Assembly (NCBI RefSeq): GCF_030269605.1
Contig: NZ_BSTQ01000013.1
Location: 124,001 to 188,000 of the forward strand
DNA: 64,000 nucleotides
Reading direction: 5' to 3'
Source: Lentzea sp. NBRC 105346
GTDB lineage: Bacteria; Actinomycetota; Actinomycetes; Mycobacteriales; Pseudonocardiaceae
The notes beneath the pieces were generated by a model. That model worked only from the letters and a program-made list of their open reading frames with translations, was not told the DNA's origin and ran no database searches. A program made the position numbers and the translations under genes. This document shows positions 31,466-39,540 of this stretch, piece by piece; position 1 is the stretch's first letter, and each line of letters opens with the position of its first letter.

Positions 31466-32686
31466 ATGAAGCGAGTAGCGATCCTCGGTGGCAACCGGAT
31501 CCCGTTCGCGCGGTCGAACGGCCCGTACGCGCACGCGTCCAACCAGGACATGTTCACCGCCACGCTCGATGGTCTCGTGAGCCGCTTCGGCCTGCAGGGC
31601 GAACGGCTCGGCGAGGTGGTCGCCGGCGCCGTGCTCAAGCACAGCGGGGACTTCAACCTGGTGCGCGAGTGCGTGCTCGGCAGCCGGCTCAGCCCGGAGA
31701 CGCCCGCCTACGACCTGCAGCAGGCGTGCGGCACGGGGCTGCAGTCGATCATCGCGGTGGCCAACAAGATCGCACTCGGCCAGATCGACTCGGGCATCGC
31801 GGGCGGCGTCGACACCACCAGCGACGCGCCGATCGGCGTCAACGAGGGCCTGCGCCAGGTCCTGCTCGAGTTCAACCGGGCGACGACGCTGGGCCAGCGG
31901 CTGAAGCTCGTCGCGAAGCTGCGCCCGACGCACGTCGTGCCGAGCATCCCGCGCAACGGCGAGCCGCGCACCGGCATGTCGATGGGCGAACACGCGGCGA
32001 TCACCGCCGCGGAGTGGGGCATCGAGCGGGCCGAGCAGGACGAGCTCGCCGCGCTGAGCCATCAGAACCTCGCGCGGGCCTACGAGGAAGGCTTCTTCAA
32101 CGACCTGGTCACGCCCTACCAGGGCCTGACCCGCGACCAGAACCTCCGCCCGGACTCGTCGGCGGAGCAGCTCGCCCGGTTGAAACCCGTCTTCGGCGAC
32201 ACCATGACCGCGGGCAACTCGACGCCGCTGAGCGACGGCGCATCCGCGGTGCTGCTGTCGACCGTGGACTGGGCGAAGCAGCACAAGATACCCGTGCTCG
32301 CGTACCTGACGTTCAGCGAGACCGCGGCCGTCGACTACGTCAGCGGCAAGGAAGGCCTGCTGATGGCGCCGGTGCACGCCGTGCCGCGCATGCTCGCCAG
32401 GGCCGGGATCACGTTGCAGGACTTCGACTTCTACGAGGTGCACGAGGCGTTCGCGTCCCAGGTCCTCGCCACGCTGAAGGCGTGGGAGAAGACGCTGGGC
32501 CCGATCGACCGCACCAAGCTGAACGTCAACGGCTCCTCGCTCGCCGCGGGACACCCGTTCGCGGCGACCGGCGGCCGGATCGTGGCCACGCTGGCGAAGC
32601 TGCTGGCGCAGAAGGGCAAGGGCCGTGGCCTGATCTCCATCTGCGCCGCGGGCGGCCAGGGCGTGACCGCGATCGTCGAGCGTTAG
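31466..32686 (+). CDS. fadA2: Acetyl-CoA C-acyltransferase (thiolase)
   Basis: 406 residues, normal for thiolases. The acyl-accepting Cys is in LQQACGTGLQS; the C-terminal signatures are NVNGSSLAAGHPFAATGGRI and ISICAAGGQGVTAIVER with the second catalytic Cys; the His is in YEVHEAFASQ. It performs the last step of a beta-oxidation round. The ATG at 31466 follows a TATAGT box by seven bases, predicting leaderless transcription under the double operator. Order matches mycobacterial Rv0241c-Rv0243. Confidence 0.94.
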   Translation: MKRVAILGGNRIPFARSNGPYAHASNQDMFTATLDGLVSRFGLQGERLGEVVAGAVLKHSGDFNLVRECVLGSRLSPETPAYDLQQACGTGLQSIIAVANKIALGQIDSGIAGGVDTTSDAPIGVNEGLRQVLLEFNRATTLGQRLKLVAKLRPTHVVPSIPRNGEPRTGMSMGEHAAITAAEWGIERAEQDELAALSHQNLARAYEEGFFNDLVTPYQGLTRDQNLRPDSSAEQLARLKPVFGDTMTAGNSTPLSDGASAVLLSTVDWAKQHKIPVLAYLTFSETAAVDYVSGKEGLLMAPVHAVPRMLARAGITLQDFDFYEVHEAFASQVLATLKAWEKTLGPIDRTKLNVNGSSLAAGHPFAATGGRIVATLAKLLAQKGKGRGLISICAAGGQGVTAIVER

Positions 32687-33324
32687 TCGAGCAGGCTCCA
32701 GGTGCCGGTGCAGGTGACGGACACGGTGATCTGCTGAGCCTCGAGGTTCAGCTTGTCGACCATGCCGCCGGCGCCCGCCGCCTCGTAGCTCGCCGTGCGC
32801 ATCATCGGCTGATAGCGGTCGCTTTCACCGTCGACGATGCGCTGCAACGGCCCGAGCCGCCTGCCGACCGCGATCGCGTATCCCTCGGCGCGCTTGAGCG
32901 CGTCCGCGACGGCGAGTTGCTGCGCCTCGCGCACCGCGTCGGCGTCGTCGGTCAACTCCCAGGTCGGGCCGTTGAGCCAGTTCGGCTCGGCCTGCACGAT
33001 CTCGGCGAGCAGATCGTCCAGCAACGCCACGTCGTTCACGCGGATCACGTACTGCTGCGTCGCCCGGCTGCCCGCGCGCTGCGTGCCGTCCCAGTTGTCG
33101 TGCACCGACAGCTGGCGTGACCGCACGTCGACACCGGGCCGGTCCAGCAGCGGCTCCACCGACGCGATCTTCTGGTTCAGCTCGCCCACGGCCTCGGTCC
33201 GGCCCGCGCCGAGCGCTTCGAACGTCACGTCCACCTGGGCCCGGTCCGCGGTGCGCTCGACCTTGCCCGTCCCCTTCGTCACGACCTCAGCCACGGAATC
33301 CAGCCAACTCGCGTAGCGGTCCAT
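32683..33324 (-). CDS. SIMPL-domain (DUF541) protein
   Basis: 213 residues without signal peptide. The SIMPL domain starts EVVTKGTGKVERTADRAQVD and continues with VRSRQLSVHDNWDG and a conserved AVADALKRAEGYAIAVGRRL helix. Many SIMPL proteins are secreted; this one appears cytoplasmic, as in other actinomycetes. Function of the family is unclear. The ATG at 33324 is preferred over a TTG three codons upstream. Convergent with fadA2, overlapping by four bases. Confidence 0.85.
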   Translation of the reverse strand: MDRYASWLDSVAEVVTKGTGKVERTADRAQVDVTFEALGAGRTEAVGELNQKIASVEPLLDRPGVDVRSRQLSVHDNWDGTQRAGSRATQQYVIRVNDVALLDDLLAEIVQAEPNWLNGPTWELTDDADAVREAQQLAVADALKRAEGYAIAVGRRLGPLQRIVDGESDRYQPMMRTASYEAAGAGGMVDKLNLEAQQITVSVTCTGTWSLLD

Positions 33325-33341
33325 CCGCAACAATCGGGCTG

Positions 33342-33359
33342 TCTAGCAAGATCGCTAGA
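33342..33359. promoter_or_regulatory. Inverted repeat TCTAGC-n6-GCTAGA in divergent promoter
   Basis: Perfect six-base arms at 33342-33347 and 33354-33359 between the SIMPL gene and the ATPase gene. Placed about 20 bases before the SIMPL start and 90 before the ATPase start. Candidate operator; no matching regulator is adjacent. Confidence 0.4.
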
Positions 33360-33447
33360 TAATCGAATACAAGGTCATCGGAAGAAGTCGATGGGTGTCT
33401 CTGCGCGTCTATCGGATGAACGCTAGACACGCCGATACGGTGCTCGA

Positions 33448-34641
33448 ATGGACCCGGTGCGCAACCCGTTCGCCCCCGGAGCCGGCCAGCGGCCACCCGA
33501 GCTCGCGGGCCGTGACAAGGAAGTCGGCGCCTTCGAGGTGGTGCTGGAACGTGTCGCCCGCGGGCGGCCCGAACGCAGTCTCGTGCTCACCGGGCTGCGC
33601 GGCGTCGGCAAGACCGTGCTGCTCGGCGAGCTGCGGTCCATGGCGGTGAAACGCGGCTGGGGCGCCGGCAAGGTCGAGGCGCGGCCCGAGGCCGGGCTCC
33701 GCAGACCCCTCTCGGCGGCGTTGCACCGGGCGATCCGCGATCTTGCGGTGCGGCACCGCGCGCCTGATCGGGTCGAGGACGCGCTGGGCGTGCTCAAGGC
33801 GTTCGCACTGCGCGCCGCCCCGGACAGCGCCAAGCTCCGCGATCGCTGGCAGCCGGGCATCGACGTGCCGGCCAAGCAGGGCCGGGCGGACTCCGGCGAC
33901 ATCGAGATCGACCTCGTCGAGCTGTTCACCGACGTCGCCGAGCTGGCGCAGGACGTCGGGACCGGCGTGGCGCTGCTGATCGACGAGATGCAGGACCTGC
34001 AGGCCGACGACATCTCGGCGTTGTGCGCGGCATGCCACGAGCTGTCGCAGTCGGGGGCTCCGCTCGTCGTCGTCGGCGCGGGACTGCCGCACCTGCCCGC
34101 GGTGCTGTCGGCCAGCAAGTCGTACTCGGAACGGCTGTTCAGGTACGTGCGCATCGATCGGCTGTCGAGAGAGGACGCCGACCGGGCCGTGCTGGCGCCG
34201 GTCGAACGGGAGGACGCGGGCATCACCGAGGAGGCGCTCGACGCGATGTTCGACGCGTCCGGCGGTTACCCCTACTTCATCCAGGCCTACGGCAAGGCCG
34301 CGTGGGACGCCGCGCCCGCCGATCCGATCACGGCGCTCGACGTGTCGGTGGCCGCGCCGGAGGCCGACGCCGAGCTGGCGGTGGGGTTCTTCGGGAGCCG
34401 CTACGAGCGCGCCACGCCCGCCGAACGGGAGTACCTGCGGGCCATGGCGGAGCTGACCGACGGCAAGGACGCGGGGGTCAACACCGCCCAGGTGGCCGAC
34501 CACCTGCAGCGCAAACCCTCGTCGTTGTCACCCGCGCGGGACAGTCTCATCAAGAAAGGCCTGGTCTACAGCGCGGAACGGGGTCAGATCGCCTTCACCG
34601 TGCCCCACTTCGGGCGGTTCTTGCTCGGCCGGGAGGACTAG
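33448..34641 (+). CDS. AAA-type ATPase with C-terminal winged helix
   Basis: 397 residues. Walker A GLRGVGKTVLLGEL near residue 50, Walker B VALLIDEMQDLQ near 172, an arginine-containing sensor region near SYSERLFRYVRIDRLS, and a C-terminal winged-helix segment (AQVADHLQRKPSSLSPARDS). This is the ORC/CDC6- or archaeal-ATPase-like group found as stand-alone genes in actinomycetes, with no fused partner. Role unknown. A TACGGT -10 box six bases before the ATG suggests a leaderless mRNA. Confidence 0.88.
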   Translation: MDPVRNPFAPGAGQRPPELAGRDKEVGAFEVVLERVARGRPERSLVLTGLRGVGKTVLLGELRSMAVKRGWGAGKVEARPEAGLRRPLSAALHRAIRDLAVRHRAPDRVEDALGVLKAFALRAAPDSAKLRDRWQPGIDVPAKQGRADSGDIEIDLVELFTDVAELAQDVGTGVALLIDEMQDLQADDISALCAACHELSQSGAPLVVVGAGLPHLPAVLSASKSYSERLFRYVRIDRLSREDADRAVLAPVEREDAGITEEALDAMFDASGGYPYFIQAYGKAAWDAAPADPITALDVSVAAPEADAELAVGFFGSRYERATPAEREYLRAMAELTDGKDAGVNTAQVADHLQRKPSSLSPARDSLIKKGLVYSAERGQIAFTVPHFGRFLLGRED

Positions 34642-34786
34642 GCGATCGTCCGGTCGTTTTGGAGACTCACCGACGATTCATCGGCGTGTGCCGCACCTCA
34701 CCGGACAAACAGGTGCGATGCGCGCCTGAATCGTGCATACTTGAGTCATCCAAGAGAACAGACTTCCGAGAGGGATGAAGGACCAG

Positions 34787-34933
34787 ATGAACTTCGCAGC
34801 GAAGCTCCGCGCCCGTCGTGCCGAGGCGCGCAACCGGAAGGCCGTGGCTCGCGCGATCGACATGGCCACCACGCCGGCCATGCGTCACGAGCTGATGGCC
34901 ATCGCCCAGGCTCAGGTCACGACTCTCCGCTGA
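34787..34933 (+). CDS. Small basic actinobacterial protein
   Basis: 48 residues, MNFAAKLRARRAEARNRKAV then a helical segment ending AQAQVTTLR. AAGGA lies four bases before the ATG at 34787; an ATG at 34775 would add four residues. Arg/Ala-rich and helical; high third-position GC. Such short basic proteins are widespread and uncharacterised in actinomycetes. Followed by two terminator-like hairpins. Confidence 0.65.
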   Translation: MNFAAKLRARRAEARNRKAVARAIDMATTPAMRHELMAIAQAQVTTLR

Positions 34934-35019
34934 ATCACTGAACCTGGCGCCGCGACGAGGCCTGATCGACACGCAGGCCGCGCCCCCGTCGCGAGCGCAT
35001 CCCCCGCAGGGGAAACCGA

Positions 35020-35058
35020 CGAAACTCCTGGTGCACCTCCCGCGCATCAGGAGTTTCG
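35020..35058 (+). terminator. Terminator-like hairpin after the 48-residue gene
   Basis: Eleven-base-pair stem CGAAACTCCTG (35020-35030) with CAGGAGTTTCG (35048-35058), loop of 17 bases, weak T content after it. Confidence 0.55.
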
Positions 35059-35128
35059 CCGTTAATCGGTCAACGGTGAAACGGCCGGGTGTGTAACAGG
35101 CCGCGAGCACCGACCGATGTTCCGGATG

Positions 35129-35173
35129 ACCCCGCAGTGCTGTCGGACCCCCGACCTGGCAGCACCGCGGGGT
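35129..35173 (+). terminator. Strong terminator before the 3-hydroxyisobutyrate-dehydrogenase-like gene
   Basis: ACCCCGC (35129-35135) plus GTGCTG (35137-35142) pair with CAGCAC (35160-35165) plus GCGGGGT (35167-35173), one mismatch inside the stem, followed by TTTCTTCT. It insulates the next gene, whose own TAGCCT box begins at 35190. Confidence 0.75.
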
Positions 35174-35201
35174 TTCTTCTGTCTGGGCCTAGCCTGGGTC
35201 C

Positions 35202-36062
35202 ATGTCGACTACGAAGGTCGCGGTACTCGGCACCGGCCTCATGGGCGCGCCGATCGCGGGCAACCTCGCTGAGCAGGGATTCGACGTCCGGGTGTGGAAC
35301 CGGACCCGTGCACGAGCGGAGCCGTTGCTGCATCGCGGCGCCACCCTGTGCCTCACACCCGCCGAGGCCGTTCGCGGCTCCGACATCGTCATCACCATTC
35401 TCAGCGACGGTGCGACCGTCTCCGACGTGATGACCGATGCCGCCGACGGGTTGTCACCCGATGCGGTGTGGATTCAGTCCAGCACGGTCGGCGTGCACGC
35501 CACCGAGGACCACATCGAGCTCGCCCGCTCGTTCGGCCTCGGCTTCGTCGACGCGCCGGTGCTCGGCAGCACCAAACCGGCCATCGAGGGCAAGCTGATC
35601 ATCCTCGCGTCCGGTTCGGACGACCTGAGGCACGCCGTCCAGCCGGTCTTCGACGTGATCGGCGCGCGCACGATGTGGGTCGGCGAGGCCGGCTGCGGCA
35701 CCAAGCTCAAGCTCGCCGCCAACAGCTGGATCCTGTCGCTGACCGCGGCGGTCGGCGAGGCGCTCTCGCTGGCCGAGGGCCTGAACATCGACCCGCAGCT
35801 GTTCCTCGACGCCGTGACCGGTGGTCCCACCGACTGCGGCTACCTGCAGCTGAAGGCCAAGGCCATCCTGGACCGCAACCTCGCGCCGGCGTTCACCGTG
35901 GCCAACGCGGCGAAGGATGCCAGCCTCGTCGGCGAGGCGGCCGTGCTGGCGGGTGTGCAGCTCGACGCCGCGAGCGCCGCGGGCGCGCGACTCAACCGGG
36001 CGATCACACAAGGACACGGTGACGAGGACATGGCTGCCGCGTACTTCGCGAGCTGGAGGTGA
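35202..36062 (+). CDS. NAD(P)-dependent 3-hydroxyisobutyrate dehydrogenase-family reductase
   Basis: 286 residues. Rossmann motif VAVLGTGLMGAPIAGNLAEQ at the N-terminus, substrate-binding segment FVDAPVLGSTKPAIEGKLII, and the catalytic Lys region GCGTKLKLAANSWILSLTAA. The family oxidises beta-hydroxyacids such as 3-hydroxyisobutyrate or reduces succinic or glyoxylic semialdehydes. No pathway neighbours specify the substrate. TAGCCT six bases before the ATG suggests a leaderless mRNA. Confidence 0.9.
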   Translation: MSTTKVAVLGTGLMGAPIAGNLAEQGFDVRVWNRTRARAEPLLHRGATLCLTPAEAVRGSDIVITILSDGATVSDVMTDAADGLSPDAVWIQSSTVGVHATEDHIELARSFGLGFVDAPVLGSTKPAIEGKLIILASGSDDLRHAVQPVFDVIGARTMWVGEAGCGTKLKLAANSWILSLTAAVGEALSLAEGLNIDPQLFLDAVTGGPTDCGYLQLKAKAILDRNLAPAFTVANAAKDASLVGEAAVLAGVQLDAASAAGARLNRAITQGHGDEDMAAAYFASWR

Positions 36063-36122
36063 CGCTCACCGCAAGACGATCGGCCGGTACTGCCGACTGA
36101 GATCGCTGGATAGCTTGACGGC

Positions 36123-37487
36123 GTGAACAGGCTGTCTCGATATCTCGTCGCGATCGGGCTGGTATCCGCCCAGGCGATGACCATGGCGTCGACCGCGCAC
36201 GCGGCACCGGACATCAAGGACCGCATCACGGCGCTGCCCGGCGTGCGGATCATCAGTGAGGGCACGCTCGGCGCGGCGCGGACGTTCGTGCTCGGCGTGC
36301 AGCAACCGGTCGACCACCGGCACCCGCGCGGGGCGAAGTTCGAGCAGCGGTTCTCGTTGCTGCACAAGGACGAGAGCAAGCCGATGGTGCTGCACACCAC
36401 CGGTTACGCGCTGCCCGGCACGATCGGCGCGGGTGAGGTCGCCCGGCTGACCGACGGCAACCAGATCAGCGTCGAGCAGCGGTTCTTCACGCCCTCGATC
36501 CCGCAGCCCGCGGACTGGCGCGACCTGAACATCTGGCAGGCCGCGAACGACCACCACGACATCGTCACGAAGCTCAAGACGATCTACAAGGCGAAGTGGA
36601 TCTCGACGGGTGCCAGCAAGGGCGGCATGACGAGCGTCTACCACCGGCGCTTCTTCCCGCGTGACGTCGACGCGACCGTCGCGTACGTGGCGCCGAACGA
36701 CGTGGTGAACAACCGCGACAACTACGGCGAGTTCATCGAGAACGTCGGCAACGACCCGACGTGCAACCGCCGCCTCGAGGGTGTGCAGCGGCAGATCCTG
36801 CAGCACCGCGACGAGGTCGCCGCGAAGCTGCTCGCGAAGGGCTACACCTATGAGCAGTTCGGCGATGTCCAGAAGTCCTTGGAGATCAACGTTCTGGACA
36901 CCCCGTTCACGTTCTGGCAGTACGGGTTGCAGGCTGACTGCGCGATCGTTCCCGGCGACAACGCGAGCGTGGACGAGCTGTTCACGTTCATCGAGAAGAC
37001 CGTCGGCTGGGACTTCTACACCGACGCGGGCATCAAGCCCTACGTCCCGTACTACTACCAGGCGGGCACGCAGCTCGGCTGGCCGATCGCCGACGAGTCG
37101 CACGTCAAGGGCCTGCTGCGCTATCCCGGTTCGGACGCGCCGCGCTCCATGGTGCCCGCCGAGATCAAGATGCGCTTCGAGCCGGGCGTCATGCGCGACA
37201 TCGACACGTGGGTCCGGTTCAGCAGCAGCCAGATGCTGTTCGTCTACGGCCAGAACGACCCGTGGGGCGCCGAGCAGTTCCACCCGAGCAAGCGCGACTC
37301 GTACACCTACACCGTGCCGGGCGGCAACCACGGTTCGAACATCACCAAGCTGCCCGAAGCGCAACGCGCCGAGGCGACCAAGACCGTGCTGCGGTGGGCC
37401 GGTGTGTCGGCAGCAGCCTTCAAGGTCGCATCGGAAGACGGTCCGGACCCCGACTCGCTCGAGGCACTGCGGGCCCGTCGCGACTGA
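36123..37487 (+). CDS. Secreted S37-family serine peptidase (tripeptidyl aminopeptidase type)
   Basis: 454 residues, GTG start. Signal peptide VNRLSRYLVAIGLVSAQAMT, cut near ASTAHA. The alpha/beta-hydrolase triad fits Ser in ISTGASKGGMTS, Asp in YGQNDPWGAEQF and His in VPGGNHGSN. The segments RHPRGAKFEQRFSLLH-like and VLHTTGYALPG match the PS-10/S37 family of Streptomyces. It releases peptides outside the cell. TAGCTT six bases before the GTG suggests a leaderless mRNA. Confidence 0.87.
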   Translation: MNRLSRYLVAIGLVSAQAMTMASTAHAAPDIKDRITALPGVRIISEGTLGAARTFVLGVQQPVDHRHPRGAKFEQRFSLLHKDESKPMVLHTTGYALPGTIGAGEVARLTDGNQISVEQRFFTPSIPQPADWRDLNIWQAANDHHDIVTKLKTIYKAKWISTGASKGGMTSVYHRRFFPRDVDATVAYVAPNDVVNNRDNYGEFIENVGNDPTCNRRLEGVQRQILQHRDEVAAKLLAKGYTYEQFGDVQKSLEINVLDTPFTFWQYGLQADCAIVPGDNASVDELFTFIEKTVGWDFYTDAGIKPYVPYYYQAGTQLGWPIADESHVKGLLRYPGSDAPRSMVPAEIKMRFEPGVMRDIDTWVRFSSSQMLFVYGQNDPWGAEQFHPSKRDSYTYTVPGGNHGSNITKLPEAQRAEATKTVLRWAGVSAAAFKVASEDGPDPDSLEALRARRD

Positions 37488-37502
37488 GGCAGTCTTGACG
37501 GC

Positions 37503-37850
37503 GTGAAGCCGTTGCTGGTGGTCGACGCCGCCAACGTCGTGGGATCCGTCCCCGACGGCTGGTGGCGCGACCGGTTCGGAGCAGCCGAACGCCTGCGAGA
37601 CGCACTCGCCGGGCGTCCGGAAGAAGTCGTGCTCGTCGTCGAGGGCAAGGCCAGGGGTGTGCCGAGCATTGACGGAGTGCGCGTCGTCCCCGCCGAGAGG
37701 TCGGGTGACGACAAGATCGTGGAGGTCGTCCGGTCAGAGGGAGCCGGACGACCTGTCACGGTCGTCACCGCGGACCGCGAGCTGCGCCGCCGCGTCACCG
37801 ACCTCGGCGCGGATGTCGCCGGACCGACCTCGGTGAAGCGCCGGCCTTGA
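37503..37850 (+). CDS. Small NYN/PIN-like domain protein
   Basis: 115 residues, GTG start seven bases after CAGTCT. Acidic residues at the expected positions of a PIN/NYN nuclease fold: LLVVDAANVVGS at the N-terminus, ERSGDDKIVEVV in the middle and VVTADRELRRRV near the end. Similar actinobacterial proteins are sometimes annotated as NTP pyrophosphohydrolase, which the sequence does not support well. A role in RNA cleavage is possible but unproven. Confidence 0.78.
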   Translation: MKPLLVVDAANVVGSVPDGWWRDRFGAAERLRDALAGRPEEVVLVVEGKARGVPSIDGVRVVPAERSGDDKIVEVVRSEGAGRPVTVVTADRELRRRVTDLGADVAGPTSVKRRP

Positions 37851-37854
37851 TTGA

Positions 37855-38026
37855 ATGGGCGCCGTCGCGCTGGGCGACCTGCTCGGCATCGAACCCGTGA
37901 AGGTGCTGCCGGGTTACGCGAACCGGGACATCGGCGACGAGGCCGCGCTCGTCCTCTTCGGACGACGTGGAGAAGGCTCTCGGCGTGTTCGAACGCCACA
38001 GTGTCGTCGTCGCACCGTCCTACTAG
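37855..38026 (+). pseudogene. Short frameshifted gene of unknown family
   Basis: From the ATG at 37855 the frame reads MGAVALGDLLGIEPVKVLPG and on to DEAALVLF with strong coding bias, then near 37964 the coding bias moves by one base to a frame reading DDVEKALGVFERHSVVVAPS and ending TAG at 38026. The total (172 bases) is one base too long for a single frame. The stop overlaps the convergent HAD gene stop by four bases, as at other gene ends here, so 38026 looks like a genuine gene end. Either a true frameshift or a one-base sequence error in the GG near 37966. Product unrecognised. Confidence 0.5.
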
Positions 38027-38796
38027 AGCCGGAACAGCTCTTCCAGCACCTGCGCCACCCCGTCCTCCTCGTTGCTCGGCGCACGCAGCGAGCACGCCTC
38101 CAGCACGAGCGGGTGCGCGTTGCCCATCGCGTACGCCGTGCCCGCCCAGCGCAACACGGACAGGTCGTTGGGCATGTCCCCGAACGCGACCACCTCGCTG
38201 GGTGTGATTCCCCTTGCCGCACAAAGCTTCTCGAGCGTCGACGCCTTGGACACGCCGCTCGGGCTGATCTCCAGCAGGCCCAGGCCGCCGGAGTGCGTCA
38301 CGGACACCTGGTGCCCGACGATCTCGGTCGCGACCCCGAGCATGTGGTCGGCCTCGGCGTCCGGCGCCCACGCGAGCAGCTGCACGACCTGGTGCGCCTC
38401 TTCCCAGACGTGGTCGAGCAGTTCGAGTGTCCGATGTGGATTCGACTCGGAGAACCCGCGGAAAGCCGGTTCGCACAACACTTCCAGCCCGGTCTCGACC
38501 GCGATGCCCACGCCGGGGATCGCCTCCGCGAGCGCCTCCGCCACCGACCGCACGAGCTCGAACGACAACAGCTCGGCGGACACCACCTCGGCCTCCTTGA
38601 GGTCGTAGACCATCGCGCCGTTGCTGCAGATCGCGGTGCCGGTCAGCCCGAGGTCCGCGACGAACCGCGGCGGCCGGGCCGTCACGACGACCACCTCGGC
38701 GCCACACTGTTCGAGCGCGGCCCGAGTCCGGTCGGCGAGCGCGCCACCGCGTCGCAGGAGCGTGCCGTCGAGGTCCGTCGCGATCAGGCGGATCAT
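38023..38796 (-). CDS. HAD-superfamily phosphatase, Cof type
   Basis: 257 residues. MIRLIATDLDGTLLRRGG carries the nucleophile Asp and DxDGT motif; VVVTARPP supplies motif II, KASTLEKLC the Lys and VVAFGDMPNDLSVLRW motifs III/IV. The C2-type cap is between. Such enzymes dephosphorylate sugar phosphates or flavin precursors. The ATG at 38796 has GACAAT six bases upstream, predicting a leaderless mRNA; the -10 overlaps that region of the divergent gene. Confidence 0.9.
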   Translation of the reverse strand: MIRLIATDLDGTLLRRGGALADRTRAALEQCGAEVVVVTARPPRFVADLGLTGTAICSNGAMVYDLKEAEVVSAELLSFELVRSVAEALAEAIPGVGIAVETGLEVLCEPAFRGFSESNPHRTLELLDHVWEEAHQVVQLLAWAPDAEADHMLGVATEIVGHQVSVTHSGGLGLLEISPSGVSKASTLEKLCAARGITPSEVVAFGDMPNDLSVLRWAGTAYAMGNAHPLVLEACSLRAPSNEEDGVAQVLEELFRL

Positions 38797-38824
38797 CCGC
38801 CGATTGTCGGGCAGGATGGCCGAT

Positions 38825-39484
38825 GTGAGCACGCGAATTCCGCTGCCCGTCTGGCAGCCGCCCGCGGGTACCGGCCCCGGCATCGTCCTGATCCAGGAGA
38901 TCTTCGGTCTCGACGACTACCTGCGTTCGGTCGCCGCCGACCTCGCCGCGCTGGGCTACGTCGTCGGCGTCCCCGAGCTGTTCCACCGCTTCTCGCCTGG
39001 GTGGTGCTCCGGGCACGACCAGGCGGGCGTCCAGGCGTCGATGGAGGTCGCCGGGAAGCTGGACTTCGAGCAGGCGGTCGCGGACGTCATCGAAGCCGTG
39101 GGCCGGCTCGGTACCGAACGGACCGGCCTGCTGGGCTTCTGCCTCGGCGGATCGCTCGCGTTCGCGGCGGCGGCCCAGAGCTCCCCGGACACCGTCGTGT
39201 CGTTCTACGGCTCGGCCGTGCCGGGCAGCGTCGGCCTGCTCTCCCAGATCACGTGTCCCATTCAGTTCCACTTCGGCGGTCAGGATCCCTACATCACGCG
39301 TGATCAGGTGCAGATCGTCGAGGACGCTGTCGCTGAGCACGACAACGCCGAGATCCACGTGCAGGAGGACGCGGGCCACGCGTTCCACAACCACGTGGCG
39401 CCGATGTTCCACCAGCCCGCGGCGGCTGCGCGGGCGTGGGATCTGACGACGGCGTTCCTCGCCCGGACGCTTCCGGTGGGCTGA
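38825..39484 (+). CDS. Dienelactone hydrolase-family protein
   Basis: 219 residues from the GTG at 38825, seven bases after CAGGAT; an ATG at 38816 is the alternative. The nucleophile Cys is in LLGFCLGGSLAFAAA, Asp in FGGQDPYITRDQ and His in EDAGHAFHNH, the Cys-Asp-His triad of the family. GIVLIQEIFGLDDYLRSVAA is typical. Hydrolyses esters or lactones; substrate unknown. Confidence 0.9.
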   Translation: MSTRIPLPVWQPPAGTGPGIVLIQEIFGLDDYLRSVAADLAALGYVVGVPELFHRFSPGWCSGHDQAGVQASMEVAGKLDFEQAVADVIEAVGRLGTERTGLLGFCLGGSLAFAAAAQSSPDTVVSFYGSAVPGSVGLLSQITCPIQFHFGGQDPYITRDQVQIVEDAVAEHDNAEIHVQEDAGHAFHNHVAPMFHQPAAAARAWDLTTAFLARTLPVG

Positions 39485-39540
39485 CGTCCGCATCGTGGGA
39501 CGCGGAATGGGTGCCGCGTCCCAAGGTGTTGGATCGGGAC

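Noticed and set aside
29407..32686. Considered as a polyketide or fatty-acid synthesis cluster because of FabG, dehydratase and thiolase
   Set aside because: No ketosynthase or acyl carrier protein; the set matches mycobacterial beta-oxidation genes instead.
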